Notes under the pieces: generated by a model
What the model was told of the DNA's origin: nothing
The model's database searches: none
Seen by the model: the letters and a program-made list of their open reading frames with translations, nothing else
Part shown: positions 7,191 to 13,484 of the stretch, in pieces
Layout of the letters: each line of letters opens with the position of its first letter
Position numbering within the stretch: the first letter of the stretch is position 1
Made by a program: the position numbers and the translations under genes
From: Deltaproteobacteria bacterium
GTDB taxonomy: Bacteria > Desulfobacterota > DSM-4660 > Desulfatiglandales > Desulfatiglandaceae
DNA length: 14,990 bases
Direction: 5' to 3'
Assembly (NCBI GenBank): GCA_021159825.1
Contig: JAGHDR010000218.1
Coordinates: 1-14,990 of the forward strand

Positions 7191-7793
7191 TTACAAGGAA
7201 TTGAGCTTCATTTTCCTCAGGTCTTCAGACTTATTGATATTGGAAAAAGATTTGAGTTCCGGGTCAAATCGTCGCATCTCATGCTCTTCCACATACCTCA
7301 CGGATACAGACTGAAACAGCTGAATGGTCTGATATTCGCCATTATAAATCAATTGTTCGATCTCCGGGAGGCAGTTTTGGGTGTAAAGGGCATGGAGCGC
7401 TTCAAATTTCCCGGAAAAGGTCGGCACCACCACATCAAAGCCCTGACGAACACTCGCCAGATATCGAATCAAATCAGAATTGAGGAAAGGCATATCGCAG
7501 GCCACAAAAAAGCCGGCGTTTTTTGAAATGACATTCAAGCCTGTAAAAATACCCCCCAGAGGCCCAAGCCCCTTAATTTTGTCCACAAACATGGGCAAGT
7601 TCAAGAATACATAGTCATCAGGGGTATTGGTGACGACCACAATGGAAGGAAACAGGTTTTCCATAACCCGCAGCACCCTTTTGATGAGGGGAATTCCGTT
7701 GATATTGACCAGGGCTTTGTTCTTTCCGTAACGGCTGCTCTTCCCCCCCGCGAGAATAACCCCTGAAACACCGTTTATAAACCCTTCATCCAT
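7191..7793 (-). CDS. mobA: Molybdenum cofactor guanylyltransferase MobA
   Basis: A cytosolic enzyme that joins GMP from GTP to molybdopterin cofactor, giving the MGD form used by DMSO-reductase-family enzymes such as formate dehydrogenases. The 200-residue product has the nucleotidyltransferase signature L14-A-G-G-K-S-S-R-Y-G-K-N-K-A-L28, the G77-P-L-G-G-I segment and the metal-binding V-A-C-D100-M-P-F. ATG 7793 is chosen because AAAGGA sits at 7801-7806, seven bases upstream; the frame stays open to a GTG at 7829, but that start has no SD and would add 12 unconserved residues. It is the first gene of a probable two-gene unit with the CNNM protein and is divergent from infA. MobA is favoured over related NTP transferases such as IspD or MocA by the short length and the G-P-L-G-G motif. 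Confidence 0.88.
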   Translation of the reverse strand: MDEGFINGVSGVILAGGKSSRYGKNKALVNINGIPLIKRVLRVMENLFPSIVVVTNTPDDYVFLNLPMFVDKIKGLGPLGGIFTGLNVISKNAGFFVACDMPFLNSDLIRYLASVRQGFDVVVPTFSGKFEALHALYTQNCLPEIEQLIYNGEYQTIQLFQSVSVRYVEEHEMRRFDPELKSFSNINKSEDLRKMKLNSL

Positions 7794-7870
7794 ATCAATA
7801 TCCTTTGATTTTGATTGACATCCGCCCACAAAATGATATGGTGAACTGTTTTTTTCAAGCTGTGGGGGCG

Positions 7871-7899
7871 TTGTAAAAAAACGGCCACGCGCATAAAAT
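7871..7899 (+). promoter_or_regulatory. Sigma70-type promoter for infA
   Basis: TTGTAA at 7871-7876 is followed, after exactly 17 bases, by TAAAAT at 7894-7899. The expected transcription start near 7906 leaves a leader of about 28 nt that includes the infA Shine-Dalgarno. It lies in the divergent mobA-infA gap. Confidence 0.6.
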
Positions 7900-7933
7900 C
7901 CAGATCAGGCTTTGCCGCCCGGAAAGGAGCATT

Positions 7934-8149
7934 TTGAGTCGAAACGATTTAATTCAATTGGAGGGCGTCATTGCCAAAGTCCTTGGCGGTGGTACCATGG
8001 AAATTGAATGCAAAAATGACATCACGGTGAGGGGTGTTCTTTCAGGTAGAATGAAAAAACACCGGATCAAGGTGATGGTTGGCGACCGTGTTCAGGTCAG
8101 CGTATCTCCCTATGATACAACCCATGGCTTGATTACCTACCGCTTTTAG
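7934..8149 (+). CDS. infA: Translation initiation factor IF-1 (divergent type)
   Basis: A 71-residue S1/OB-fold protein. The opening D-L-I-Q-L-E-G-V-I, the core R-M-K-K-H-R-I-K-V and the ending S-P-Y-D-T-T-H-G-L-I-T-Y-R-F follow IF-1 along its whole length (usually about 72 residues). IF-1 binds the 30S A site and helps IF-2 and IF-3 choose the initiator tRNA. The start is TTG at 7934, behind AAAGGAG at 7923-7929; no in-frame ATG or GTG is near. Several positions usually conserved in IF-1 differ: G-G-G-T in place of the usual L-P-N-A, and T-T-H-G in place of D-L-T-K-G. This suggests the second IF-1 paralogue carried by some bacteria. It is a stand-alone gene, not beside secY or ribosomal genes, with the epimerase gene convergent 18 bp away. 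Confidence 0.87.
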   Translation: MSRNDLIQLEGVIAKVLGGGTMEIECKNDITVRGVLSGRMKKHRIKVMVGDRVQVSVSPYDTTHGLITYRF

Positions 8150-8167
8150 GCCTTCACCCGGCCCGCA

Positions 8168-8572
8168 TCAATCCCTTTCGCAGATTTCCACCAGAACACC
8201 GTTGGTTTCTTTGGGATGGATGAATGCGATTTTTGCGCCCCCGGCGCCGTGGCGCGGCGTTTGATCGATCAACCGAACACCTTTTTCCTTGAGTTCCGCA
8301 AGGCACTGGTTGATATCGTCCACACGAAAGGCGATATGTTGGATTCCTTCACCCCGTTTTTCAATATATTTTGCCACCGGTCCATCGGGTTCTATAGACT
8401 CCAGTAATTCCACCTCGCTATCCGTGATGGGGATAAACGCCACATTCACTTTCTGTTCCGCCACCGTTTCAATATCCTCAATATCAAGCCCCAGCACGTC
8501 CGTGTAGAATTTACCGGCCTGTTCGATGCTTTTAACGGCAATGCCGATGTGATCGATGTTTTTAATTTTCAT
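8168..8572 (-). CDS. mce: Methylmalonyl-CoA epimerase
   Basis: A 134-residue protein of the vicinal oxygen chelate fold that interconverts (R)- and (S)-methylmalonyl-CoA, needed for propionate and odd-chain fatty acid use or propionyl-CoA formation from succinate. Two beta-alpha-beta-beta-beta repeats are visible: I-D-H8-I-G-I-A-V opens the first and G-I-Q-H79-I-A-F-R-V the second, with E129 in V-L-V-E-I-C at the end. H8, H79 and E129 are likely metal ligands; the H79 to E129 spacing of 50 is typical of the enzyme. The segment R-H-G-A-G-G-A-K-I-A-F-I-H-P (107-120) is also characteristic. ATG 8572 is used because GGGAG lies about eight bases upstream; the frame runs open to 8776, but that extension has no family resemblance. 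No mutase gene is adjacent. The other glyoxalase-fold option is less likely given this ending. Confidence 0.9.
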   Translation of the reverse strand: MKIKNIDHIGIAVKSIEQAGKFYTDVLGLDIEDIETVAEQKVNVAFIPITDSEVELLESIEPDGPVAKYIEKRGEGIQHIAFRVDDINQCLAELKEKGVRLIDQTPRHGAGGAKIAFIHPKETNGVLVEICERD

Positions 8573-8624
8573 ATTGTTTTCTCCCTTTGTTTCCTCTCTG
8601 AGGATCCTGTTGAAAAAATGTGGT

Positions 8625-8676
8625 CCCAAAGGACACGTTGTTGACCGTACTTTTCCAATAAGGCCTTGCCTTTGGG
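8625..8676. repeat. Inverted repeat in epimerase upstream region
   Basis: CCCAAAGG at 8625-8632 is the exact complement of CCTTTGGG at 8669-8676, with 36 bases between that include the palindrome AAGGCCTT. It lies 50-100 bp upstream of the epimerase start and could form a leader hairpin or be a regulator site. Chance occurrence is possible. Confidence 0.3.
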
Positions 8677-8728
8677 TTTTGAGGTTATTATTATATCCCT
8701 CACGGTAGTGAATTGAAAGAAAGAAATT

Positions 8729-8757
8729 TTGTAACCTCAAAAGGGTTACTTTACGAT
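8729..8757 (+). promoter_or_regulatory. Candidate promoter with dyad in the spacer, ahead of the TolB-like/FG-GAP gene
   Basis: TTGTAA at 8729-8734 and TACGAT at 8752-8757 are 17 bases apart. The inverted repeat GTAACC (8731-8736) and GGTTAC (8744-8749) overlaps the -35 box and fills the spacer, a usual place for a repressor operator. The predicted start near 8764 gives a leader of about 47 nt to ATG 8811. Confidence 0.4.
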
Positions 8758-8810
8758 TTGTATTTAACCTCAACATGAAAAGAAATCACTCAAACCCGGA
8801 AAGGATGATA

Positions 8811-10400
8811 ATGAAAACCAAAACAATTGTTCGCAACCTAACCCTTCTTGCTTTATCCGTGCTGTTTTTATTGAGCCCTGTATCCGGTTTTTCCGAGGAA
8901 CCTCAAAAACTGGCCGTCCTCCCCTTCACCATGAATTCCGACCGCGACCTTAATTTTCTTCGGGAAGGCATCATGGACATGCTGAGTTCCAGGCTCGCCT
9001 GGAAGGACAAGCTGGAAATCATTGAAAAGGGTATCGTCAAAAAGGAATTTTCCGCCGTGCCGGGACCCATGAATGAAGCGAAAGCGCTTACCATCGGCAA
9101 GGCGCTTGGAGCGGATTATGTTATTTTCGGAAGCCTCACCGTATTCGGGGAAAGCGTCAGTCTTGATGCCAAAATCCTGGATGTGAAAAAATCGGAAGCC
9201 CTGATCACCGCCTACGATCAGTCAAAGGGGATGGACGGAGTCATTCCCACAGTCAACCAGTTTGCGGAAAACATCAACGCGAAAATTATGGGAAAGGATG
9301 TCCCCTACAAGGAACAGAGACCCGGTGAGTTTGCCCAAACTGCGCGTGATGAGGGAGCGCTGGTCAACGTTGGCAAAGACGCGGAAGGGTCGTACAAAAA
9401 GCCTTCGTTCGTTAAACGGTATAAACTTGAAATCAGGGGCCTGGACGTGGGAGACTTGGACGGTGATGGTAAAACCGAACTGGTTTTCATCGATAAAACA
9501 AACGTTTATGTTTACAAATGGCAGAAGAAAGGCCCTTATCTTTTCAAAACCATTGAAGGGAGCTGGTCCCCCAATTACATCTACGTGACGGTGGCCGATC
9601 TCGACGGAAACGGCAAAGCTGAGATTTACATCTGCAATCTCACCGCAACCAATACCGGTTCCTTTGTTCTGGAATGGGACGGGGCCAAATTCAAGGAAAT
9701 CGTCCACGGCCAAACATGGCTCATTCGTGTGGTGGATCTGCCGAGCAAAGGAAAGGTGGTCCTGGGCCAGAGACGGAACGCTGAAGGCAATTATATGGGC
9801 GGCGTTCACCGATTGAAACGCCAGGGAAATGAACTGGTTTCAGTGGAGACCCTCGACCTGCCCCAGTTCAGCAACGTGTTCAACTTTACGCAGTCCGATC
9901 TTTCCGGAAAAGGATCTGTTTTCACCACGCTCCTCGGTCCCTGGGAGCACCTGCAGGTATACAACCCGGTCGGTGAACGGTTGTGGAAAAGCGATGATTT
10001 TTTTGGTGGAAGCCTCTGCTATATGGAATGGATGGATCCGGATGTAAACCAAATGGCCCAAACGGCCGTAAGGGTTTTTATTTCATCCCCGATCCTCACC
10101 TACGATGTCAACAAAGACGGAAAAAAAGAAGTGGTCATCTGTAAAAACGATTCCAAAGCCGGCAGATTATTTACGGATTTCCGGTGGTTCGGCAGCGGAC
10201 GGGTTCATTTCATGGACTGGGATGAGGCCGGTCTGGTATCCCGGTGGACCAGCCAGAAACTTTCCGGCACGGTTGTGGGATACCAGGTGGCAGATGTGGA
10301 CAACGACGGCTTGATGGAACTGGTGGTAGCCAATATCACCAGCGAAAGTTATTTTATCGGACTGCCCAAGAGTCGGCTTGTAGTATATGATCTGGAATAG
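8811..10400 (+). CDS. Secreted TolB-N/CsgG-like plus FG-GAP (VCBS) repeat protein
   Basis: A 529-residue exported protein. The start at 8811 is chosen over ATG 8775 because GGAAAGGA (8798-8805) precedes it by five bases, and it puts K-T-K and a hydrophobic run (residues 9-26) at the N-terminus as a signal peptide, cleaved near 26-28. Residues 32-160 look like the TolB N-terminal/CsgG/FlgO-like fold: K-L-A-V-L-P-F at 33-39, G-I-M-D-M-L-S-S-R-L, and A-L-G-A-D-Y-V-I-F-G-S-L at 98-109. The rest (205-529) carries FG-GAP-type units with Ca2+-loop motifs: D215-L-D-G-D-G220, D263-L-D-G-N-G268, D432-V-N-K-D-G437 and D495-V-D-N-D-G500, typical of a beta-propeller. The pairing of a periplasmic TolB-like domain with a Ca-binding propeller suggests a periplasmic or surface scaffold or sensor. 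Its substrate is unknown. The coiled-coil membrane protein follows 74 bp downstream. Confidence 0.75.
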   Translation: MKTKTIVRNLTLLALSVLFLLSPVSGFSEEPQKLAVLPFTMNSDRDLNFLREGIMDMLSSRLAWKDKLEIIEKGIVKKEFSAVPGPMNEAKALTIGKALGADYVIFGSLTVFGESVSLDAKILDVKKSEALITAYDQSKGMDGVIPTVNQFAENINAKIMGKDVPYKEQRPGEFAQTARDEGALVNVGKDAEGSYKKPSFVKRYKLEIRGLDVGDLDGDGKTELVFIDKTNVYVYKWQKKGPYLFKTIEGSWSPNYIYVTVADLDGNGKAEIYICNLTATNTGSFVLEWDGAKFKEIVHGQTWLIRVVDLPSKGKVVLGQRRNAEGNYMGGVHRLKRQGNELVSVETLDLPQFSNVFNFTQSDLSGKGSVFTTLLGPWEHLQVYNPVGERLWKSDDFFGGSLCYMEWMDPDVNQMAQTAVRVFISSPILTYDVNKDGKKEVVICKNDSKAGRLFTDFRWFGSGRVHFMDWDEAGLVSRWTSQKLSGTVVGYQVADVDNDGLMELVVANITSESYFIGLPKSRLVVYDLE

Positions 10401-10474
10401 CCGAAGATATCAGCGCATCATTTCTTGACTTTTAACAAGAGCACGAGCACTCTGATCAAAAGGAGGTTTTCTTC

Positions 10475-10975
10475 ATGCACAAAAACAGCTCTCTAATGCT
10501 TTTGCTCGTCATTGTTTGGTGTCTACCTTGCGTCGTCCGGGCCGGAGACGGTTTTACTCAGCAAGACAGGGAAATGCTTATTCAGCTCAACATAAAAGTA
10601 CACGAATTGGAAAAAAGGGTCGACCAACGCCTGGATCAGGTGGACAAACGATTCCTGGAACTTCGAGCGGATATGGACAAACGTTTCGAGCAGGTGGATA
10701 AACGTTTTGAGCAGGTGGATAACAAGCTCGGCGACATGTTTCAGCTCATTGTGGGTATTTTGGCTACATTTGGCGGAATTGTCGCGGTAACCATTTCATT
10801 TGCCCTCTGGGACCGAAGGACCATGATCCGCCCTTTTGAGGACAAGGTGAAAAAAGTCGAAGAAAAGATTGCAGGCAACAAAAAACAAATAAAGTCGCTC
10901 ATCGAAGCCATGCGGGAGCTGGCGTCTTCTAATCCGAAGGTTGCGGAAGTTCTTCGTTCTTTTTCTCTCTTTTGA
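10475..10975 (+). CDS. Coiled-coil membrane protein with heptad repeats
   Basis: A 166-residue protein behind a strong SD (AAAAGGAGG ending at 10467). It has a signal peptide or N-terminal helix (residues 6-22, then V-R-A-G), a coiled coil at about 28-88 made of heptads such as Q-V-D-K-R-F-E, one membrane helix (about 89-111), and a charged, probably helical tail (112-150). The topology suggests a periplasmic coiled coil anchored in the inner membrane with a cytosolic tail, if the first helix is cleaved. No enzymatic motif is visible and I cannot name a function. The same repeat flavour (x-x-D-K-R-F/I-D/E) recurs in the convergent gene 43 bp downstream, so the two may be distant relatives or partners. 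It may share a transcript with the FG-GAP protein 74 bp upstream. Confidence 0.7.
   Translation: MHKNSSLMLLLVIVWCLPCVVRAGDGFTQQDREMLIQLNIKVHELEKRVDQRLDQVDKRFLELRADMDKRFEQVDKRFEQVDNKLGDMFQLIVGILATFGGIVAVTISFALWDRRTMIRPFEDKVKKVEEKIAGNKKQIKSLIEAMRELASSNPKVAEVLRSFSLF
10634..10729 (+). repeat. 21-bp tandem repeat encoding coiled-coil heptads
   Basis: Units of 21 bp of the type GAGCAGGTGGATAAACGTTT plus one base. Copies lie at 10667-10687 (diverged), 10688-10708 and 10709-10729 (second half diverged), with a related copy at 10634-10654 separated by 12 bases. Each encodes one heptad (E-Q-V-D-K-R-F). The near-identity at DNA level suggests recent slippage or duplication inside the coiled coil. Confidence 0.7.
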
Positions 10976-11018
10976 CGGGTGCATCCCCGCATGGAAAATC
11001 CCGGGACTTTCCTTCGAA

Positions 11019-11420
11019 TCACGCGGCCAATCGCTGTCTGACGCCTTCCAAACCCTGCTCCAGCTGGAACAATCGCGCGTCGATTCTGGCCTGCTCTTCT
11101 TTGGTTGCGGCTGTCAGGAAAAAGCGGTCTATCCGCTCGTTGTTTGCATCCAGACGATTGACCAGGTCCGAATGCATGTCATCGATTCTTTTATTTGTAT
11201 CATCGAGTCGTGAAGTCAATTCGGAGCGTACTTCATCAATCCTTTTGTTTACATCATCAATACGGCGGCTCTGATCCGCCAGATGGGTATTGACGTCATC
11301 GAGGCGCTTGTTGGTGAGTTCAAGGATGGCCACAATCTTCCGGTTTTCTTCCCGGATCTTTCCCAGCTCAGGGACTATCATGTCCTGGAACATCTTTTTG
11401 ACGGCTTCTGGTATTTCCAT
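11019..11420 (-). CDS. Soluble coiled-coil protein of unknown function
   Basis: A 133-residue protein starting at ATG 11420 behind AGGAGG (11427-11432); the frame is open further upstream but that extension has no SD and crosses a smaller gene. It has no signal peptide or membrane helix. Residues 1-30 form an acidic/hydrophobic head (E-I-P-E-A-V-K-K-M-F). Residues 35-105 are a long coiled coil with repeats such as N-K-R-L-D-D-V-N, R-R-I-D-D-V-N-K-R-I-D-E-V and N-K-R-I-D-D-M, and the tail (105-133) continues as helix. The D-D-x-N-K-R-I phase resembles the heptads of the convergent coiled-coil membrane gene. The 43-residue membrane ORF lies 38 bp upstream on the same strand, so the two may form a pair. 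No function can be assigned. Confidence 0.65.
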   Translation of the reverse strand: MEIPEAVKKMFQDMIVPELGKIREENRKIVAILELTNKRLDDVNTHLADQSRRIDDVNKRIDEVRSELTSRLDDTNKRIDDMHSDLVNRLDANNERIDRFFLTAATKEEQARIDARLFQLEQGLEGVRQRLAA

Positions 11421-11458
11421 TGCGAACCTCCTGACAAACACTCCCCTATTACTGAACT

Positions 11459-11590
11459 TCAAGGCATGAAAAATGTTTTCAGTACAAGGGACATCACACC
11501 GGCGAGCACAATACCCATCATCCACTTGAAAACGACTATCCGTTTCTCAAGCCGATTGATATCATCTTTGGTTGCAAGCGTTGTTTTCAT
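11459..11590 (-). CDS. Small membrane ORF (43 aa) with short coiled-coil head
   Basis: Read directly on the minus strand: ATG at 11588-11590 and TGA at 11459-11461, with an in-frame stop upstream, so the start is fixed. The product begins M-K-T-T-L-A-T-K-D-D-I-N-R-L-E-K-R-I, a short amphipathic helix, followed by a hydrophobic stretch W-M-M-G-I-V-L-A-G-V-M-S-L-V-L (about residues 23-37), one membrane span, and ends T-F-F-M-P. The head-plus-anchor design resembles the C-terminal end of longer DUF1640-like coiled-coil membrane proteins (family resemblance by eye only), so this may be a reduced relative. A consensus -35 (TTGACA) lies upstream, but the matching -10 would give an almost leaderless mRNA, and the SD is poor (GAAG too close). 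It is 38 bp upstream of the soluble coiled-coil gene. Confidence 0.45.
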   Translation of the reverse strand: MKTTLATKDDINRLEKRIVVFKWMMGIVLAGVMSLVLKTFFMP

Positions 11591-11598
11591 CGCTTCAG

Positions 11599-11627
11599 AT
11601 TCTGATTGATCACATCTTCATTGTCAA
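11599..11627 (-). promoter_or_regulatory. Candidate promoter for the small-ORF/coiled-coil pair
   Basis: On the minus strand TTGACA (11627-11622, a perfect -35) is followed after 17 bases by CAGAAT (11604-11599). The start would fall within a few bases of ATG 11590, so the 43-residue ORF would be nearly leaderless while the coiled-coil gene at 11420 would have a normal leader. Confidence 0.35.
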
Positions 11628-11642
11628 AGCTTTTTCATCCAT

Positions 11643-11678
11643 AAAAAAAACCCCCTCCCCAAAAATAAGGGGAAGGGG
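11643..11678 (-). terminator. Rho-independent terminator of the porin gene
   Basis: On the minus strand a stem of CCCCTTCCCC (11678-11669) and GGGGAGGGGG (11660-11651) with an eight-base AT loop is followed by eight T (11650-11643). It lies about 58 bp past the porin stop and insulates it from the small membrane ORF downstream. Confidence 0.85.
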
Positions 11679-11692
11679 CAGGATTAAACGCC

Positions 11693-11719
11693 TATGCTCT
11701 CATGTGAACCAAGAGCATA
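11693..11719 (-). other. Hairpin in the porin 3' untranslated region
   Basis: TATGCTCT (11693-11700) and AGAGCATA (11712-11719) form a perfect 8-bp stem with an 11-base loop, 17 bp after the porin stop and ahead of the terminator. No T-run follows it on the minus strand, so it is more likely an mRNA-stabilising hairpin than a second terminator. Confidence 0.5.
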
Positions 11720-11735
11720 AAAACCGATTAACGAT

Positions 11736-13028
11736 TTAGAAAGTGATCTGGAACTGCACACCGTAGAGGGCATAGTCTCCAAGATCGACCACATCCCGAC
11801 CGCCCCACTGAATCTCACCGTCGTCATACCACATGACCTCCGGGCGGATTCTGAAACCTTTGGCCAGATCGATGGGAATACTGAATCCCCACATCGTGGA
11901 CGTCACATCAAGCTCGCGCTGTGAAGTGCCCGCGTAAAAATCAACATTAGTGTTCATCTGGCCGAACATCACATGAGGGGTCACCGGACCAAGTTTGTAC
12001 GAAACATCAACCCAGTAGGCGTAGGAGTCAGCATCGTTAACCTTGCCGCTGACCGGATTGATCTGGGCGGCGGCGATGGCCGCCGGACCTGAGGTTCCAA
12101 TCAAACACCGACTGTTGGCCCAGTTTTTACCCCACTGACCTTCTGCCGCAATGCCGAAAGGACCGAAGCCGGCTTTGACGCCCAGAGAACCCGCATAAGA
12201 GTCAAGGGAATTGTCAAACCTGCCCAAAGCAGGATTGGTCGCGTCAACGGACCTGTACTGATAGTAGAAGCTGGGGTAGATGCTCACAGGACCGAAATAA
12301 AGAGGAACGCCGACATCAATTCGCGGAATCTTGCTGTTGTTCTGGTAATCCGTACCGAGGTCGCCAAGTTGATCATAGGGGTGAAAAAAGCCTTGAGATA
12401 CCAATACTCCCTGCACCCGTAGTGATGCTCTCTGCACCCGGCGGGCTTCGCCGTTGGGATCCACGAGCGCCACAGCCACTCGGCCCATCTTTCCAAATTT
12501 GAAAGTTCCCCTCACCTGGGCAAAACGACCACTGTAGTAGTTACCATATCCCACGCCGACGATGTTGACCGACTCGGAACTGTTACCCAGCATCTGGGAA
12601 GGATTCAGGGGTGAAAAAGGCGTGGTACTTTTACCGGCCATGATCTGGAAATCGGGGGTCATATCCCACCAGCCGTAGGCATGCCTCAAGCTAACGCTAA
12701 CGCCAGCGTCGTCGCCTAAAGTAGCGCCGCCTGAGTCGCTTAAAGTAGTGCCGCCAGCGGCGCTCTCACCAAGACCCAGCTCAATATACATGCCCACATT
12801 GTCTTCGTTGGTCCAGCGAGCATACAGACGGGAAATATCCGGCACCTGAATCGCGGTCACCTGATAAGTATCATTTCCCGTTCCCCAGAATCGGGAATTG
12901 TTTCCATCCCTGTTCAGATAATAGAAATCGGTAAAGATGATACCGCCCAGCTTAACTTTTGCCATGGCCGGTACGGTAAAGACAACCAGCAACAGCGCTG
13001 CAATCCCAACAATAAATAGCTTCTTCAT
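11736..13028 (-). CDS. Outer-membrane beta-barrel porin
   Basis: A 430-residue protein with a clear signal peptide (K2-K3, hydrophobic run, cleavage after A21-M-A23) and a C-terminal phenylalanine ending (V-Q-F-Q-I-T-F) typical of Bam-assembled barrels. The body alternates short amphipathic strands rich in Y, W and G (for example L-R-H-A-Y-G-W-W and F-Y-Y-Q-Y-R-S) with polar loops. The motif Q-I-M-A-G-K-S-T-T-P-F-S-P (128-140) resembles a loop common in porins of sulfate reducers and relatives. It presumably lets small solutes cross the outer membrane; specificity cannot be read. The SD is very strong (AGGAGGAGAG just before ATG 13028), and a good terminator follows, indicating a single-gene, highly expressed unit. 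Oddity: loop 91-107 contains an 8-residue repeat encoded by 24-bp-spaced DNA copies. Confidence 0.85.
   Translation of the reverse strand: MKKLFIVGIAALLLVVFTVPAMAKVKLGGIIFTDFYYLNRDGNNSRFWGTGNDTYQVTAIQVPDISRLYARWTNEDNVGMYIELGLGESAAGGTTLSDSGGATLGDDAGVSVSLRHAYGWWDMTPDFQIMAGKSTTPFSPLNPSQMLGNSSESVNIVGVGYGNYYSGRFAQVRGTFKFGKMGRVAVALVDPNGEARRVQRASLRVQGVLVSQGFFHPYDQLGDLGTDYQNNSKIPRIDVGVPLYFGPVSIYPSFYYQYRSVDATNPALGRFDNSLDSYAGSLGVKAGFGPFGIAAEGQWGKNWANSRCLIGTSGPAAIAAAQINPVSGKVNDADSYAYWVDVSYKLGPVTPHVMFGQMNTNVDFYAGTSQRELDVTSTMWGFSIPIDLAKGFRIRPEVMWYDDGEIQWGGRDVVDLGDYALYGVQFQITF
12711..12755 (-). repeat. Imperfect direct repeat inside the porin gene
   Basis: Two 21-bp copies at 12711-12731 and 12735-12755 differ at two positions and recur with a 24-bp period. 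They encode G-G-A-T-L-G-D-D and G-G-T-T-L-S-D-S in a predicted surface loop (porin residues 92-107). In-frame period suggests loop growth by slippage. Confidence 0.65.
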
Positions 13029-13133
13029 TACTCTCTCCTCCTAAAAAAAAGAATTGTTCCGGGTTAGACGCTAAAAAAAACACTGAAATCTAAAAACCGT
13101 TTCAAATATCGCCTCCTTTCATCAATAGAATAT

Positions 13134-13155
13134 GGCTGTCGGCTGTCGGACAGCC
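13134..13155. promoter_or_regulatory. GGCTGTC direct/inverted repeat upstream of the porin gene
   Basis: GGCTGTC at 13134-13140 is repeated at 13141-13147 and then inverted as GACAGCC at 13149-13155. The second and third copies form a perfect 15-base dyad around one central base. It is about 110-125 bp upstream of the porin start and may be a regulator site for that gene. Confidence 0.4.
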
Positions 13156-13355
13156 GCTCACAATTGTATGTATCTATGCTGATCCTTCGTTACAGCGAAC
13201 TAGCAAGTTATGAAGGAAATGTCAAGCATTTTTCAAGCCTTCCAAAAGGATATTTTTTGATAGCCCTCCCCCGCCATCTCTTGAATGGCGCAGAAAACCT
13301 GATTCCGTCCCGGTTAAAAAGAAAAAATCTTCCTCATTTTCAATCACCATCTCTC

Positions 13356-13384
13356 TTGACATTCCGAGGGTCGTTGATGATAGT
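13356..13384 (+). promoter_or_regulatory. Promoter-like site upstream of hicB region
   Basis: TTGACA at 13356-13361 (perfect -35) and GATAGT at 13379-13384 are separated by 17 bases. It would give a long leader (about 210 nt) to the hicB-like gene. A gene that once followed it, possibly a toxin, may have been lost. Confidence 0.35.
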
Positions 13385-13455
13385 ATGGAGTTCACATTTT
13401 GATGGCAGGGATAATTGCTTCAAAAATGGTTTCCCAGCACAATTCGAATGTAAAT

Positions 13456-13484
13456 CTCGTTTCCACGCAGAGCATGGGAACGAG
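13456..13484. repeat. REP-like palindrome, copy 1
   Basis: CTCGTTTCCACGC, a 3-base loop AGA, and GCATGGGAACGAG form a 13-bp stem with two G-T wobbles. It resembles the dispersed CTCGTTCCCACGC...GCGTGGGAACGAG elements seen in many bacterial intergenic regions. A second, diverged copy lies at 13929-13953. Confidence 0.6.

Noticed and set aside
8573..8776. 68-residue N-terminal extension of methylmalonyl-CoA epimerase
   Set aside because: The extension has no resemblance to the family; a good SD sits before ATG 8572 and the family begins a few residues before I-D-H-I-G.
9222..9809. 195-codon open frame on the minus strand inside the FG-GAP gene
   Set aside because: It is an antisense shadow of a well-supported gene with no SD or motifs of its own.
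10976..11018. TCCCGGGA dyad between the two convergent coiled-coil genes, considered as a terminator
   Set aside because: The stem is only 4 bp each side and no T-run follows on either strand.
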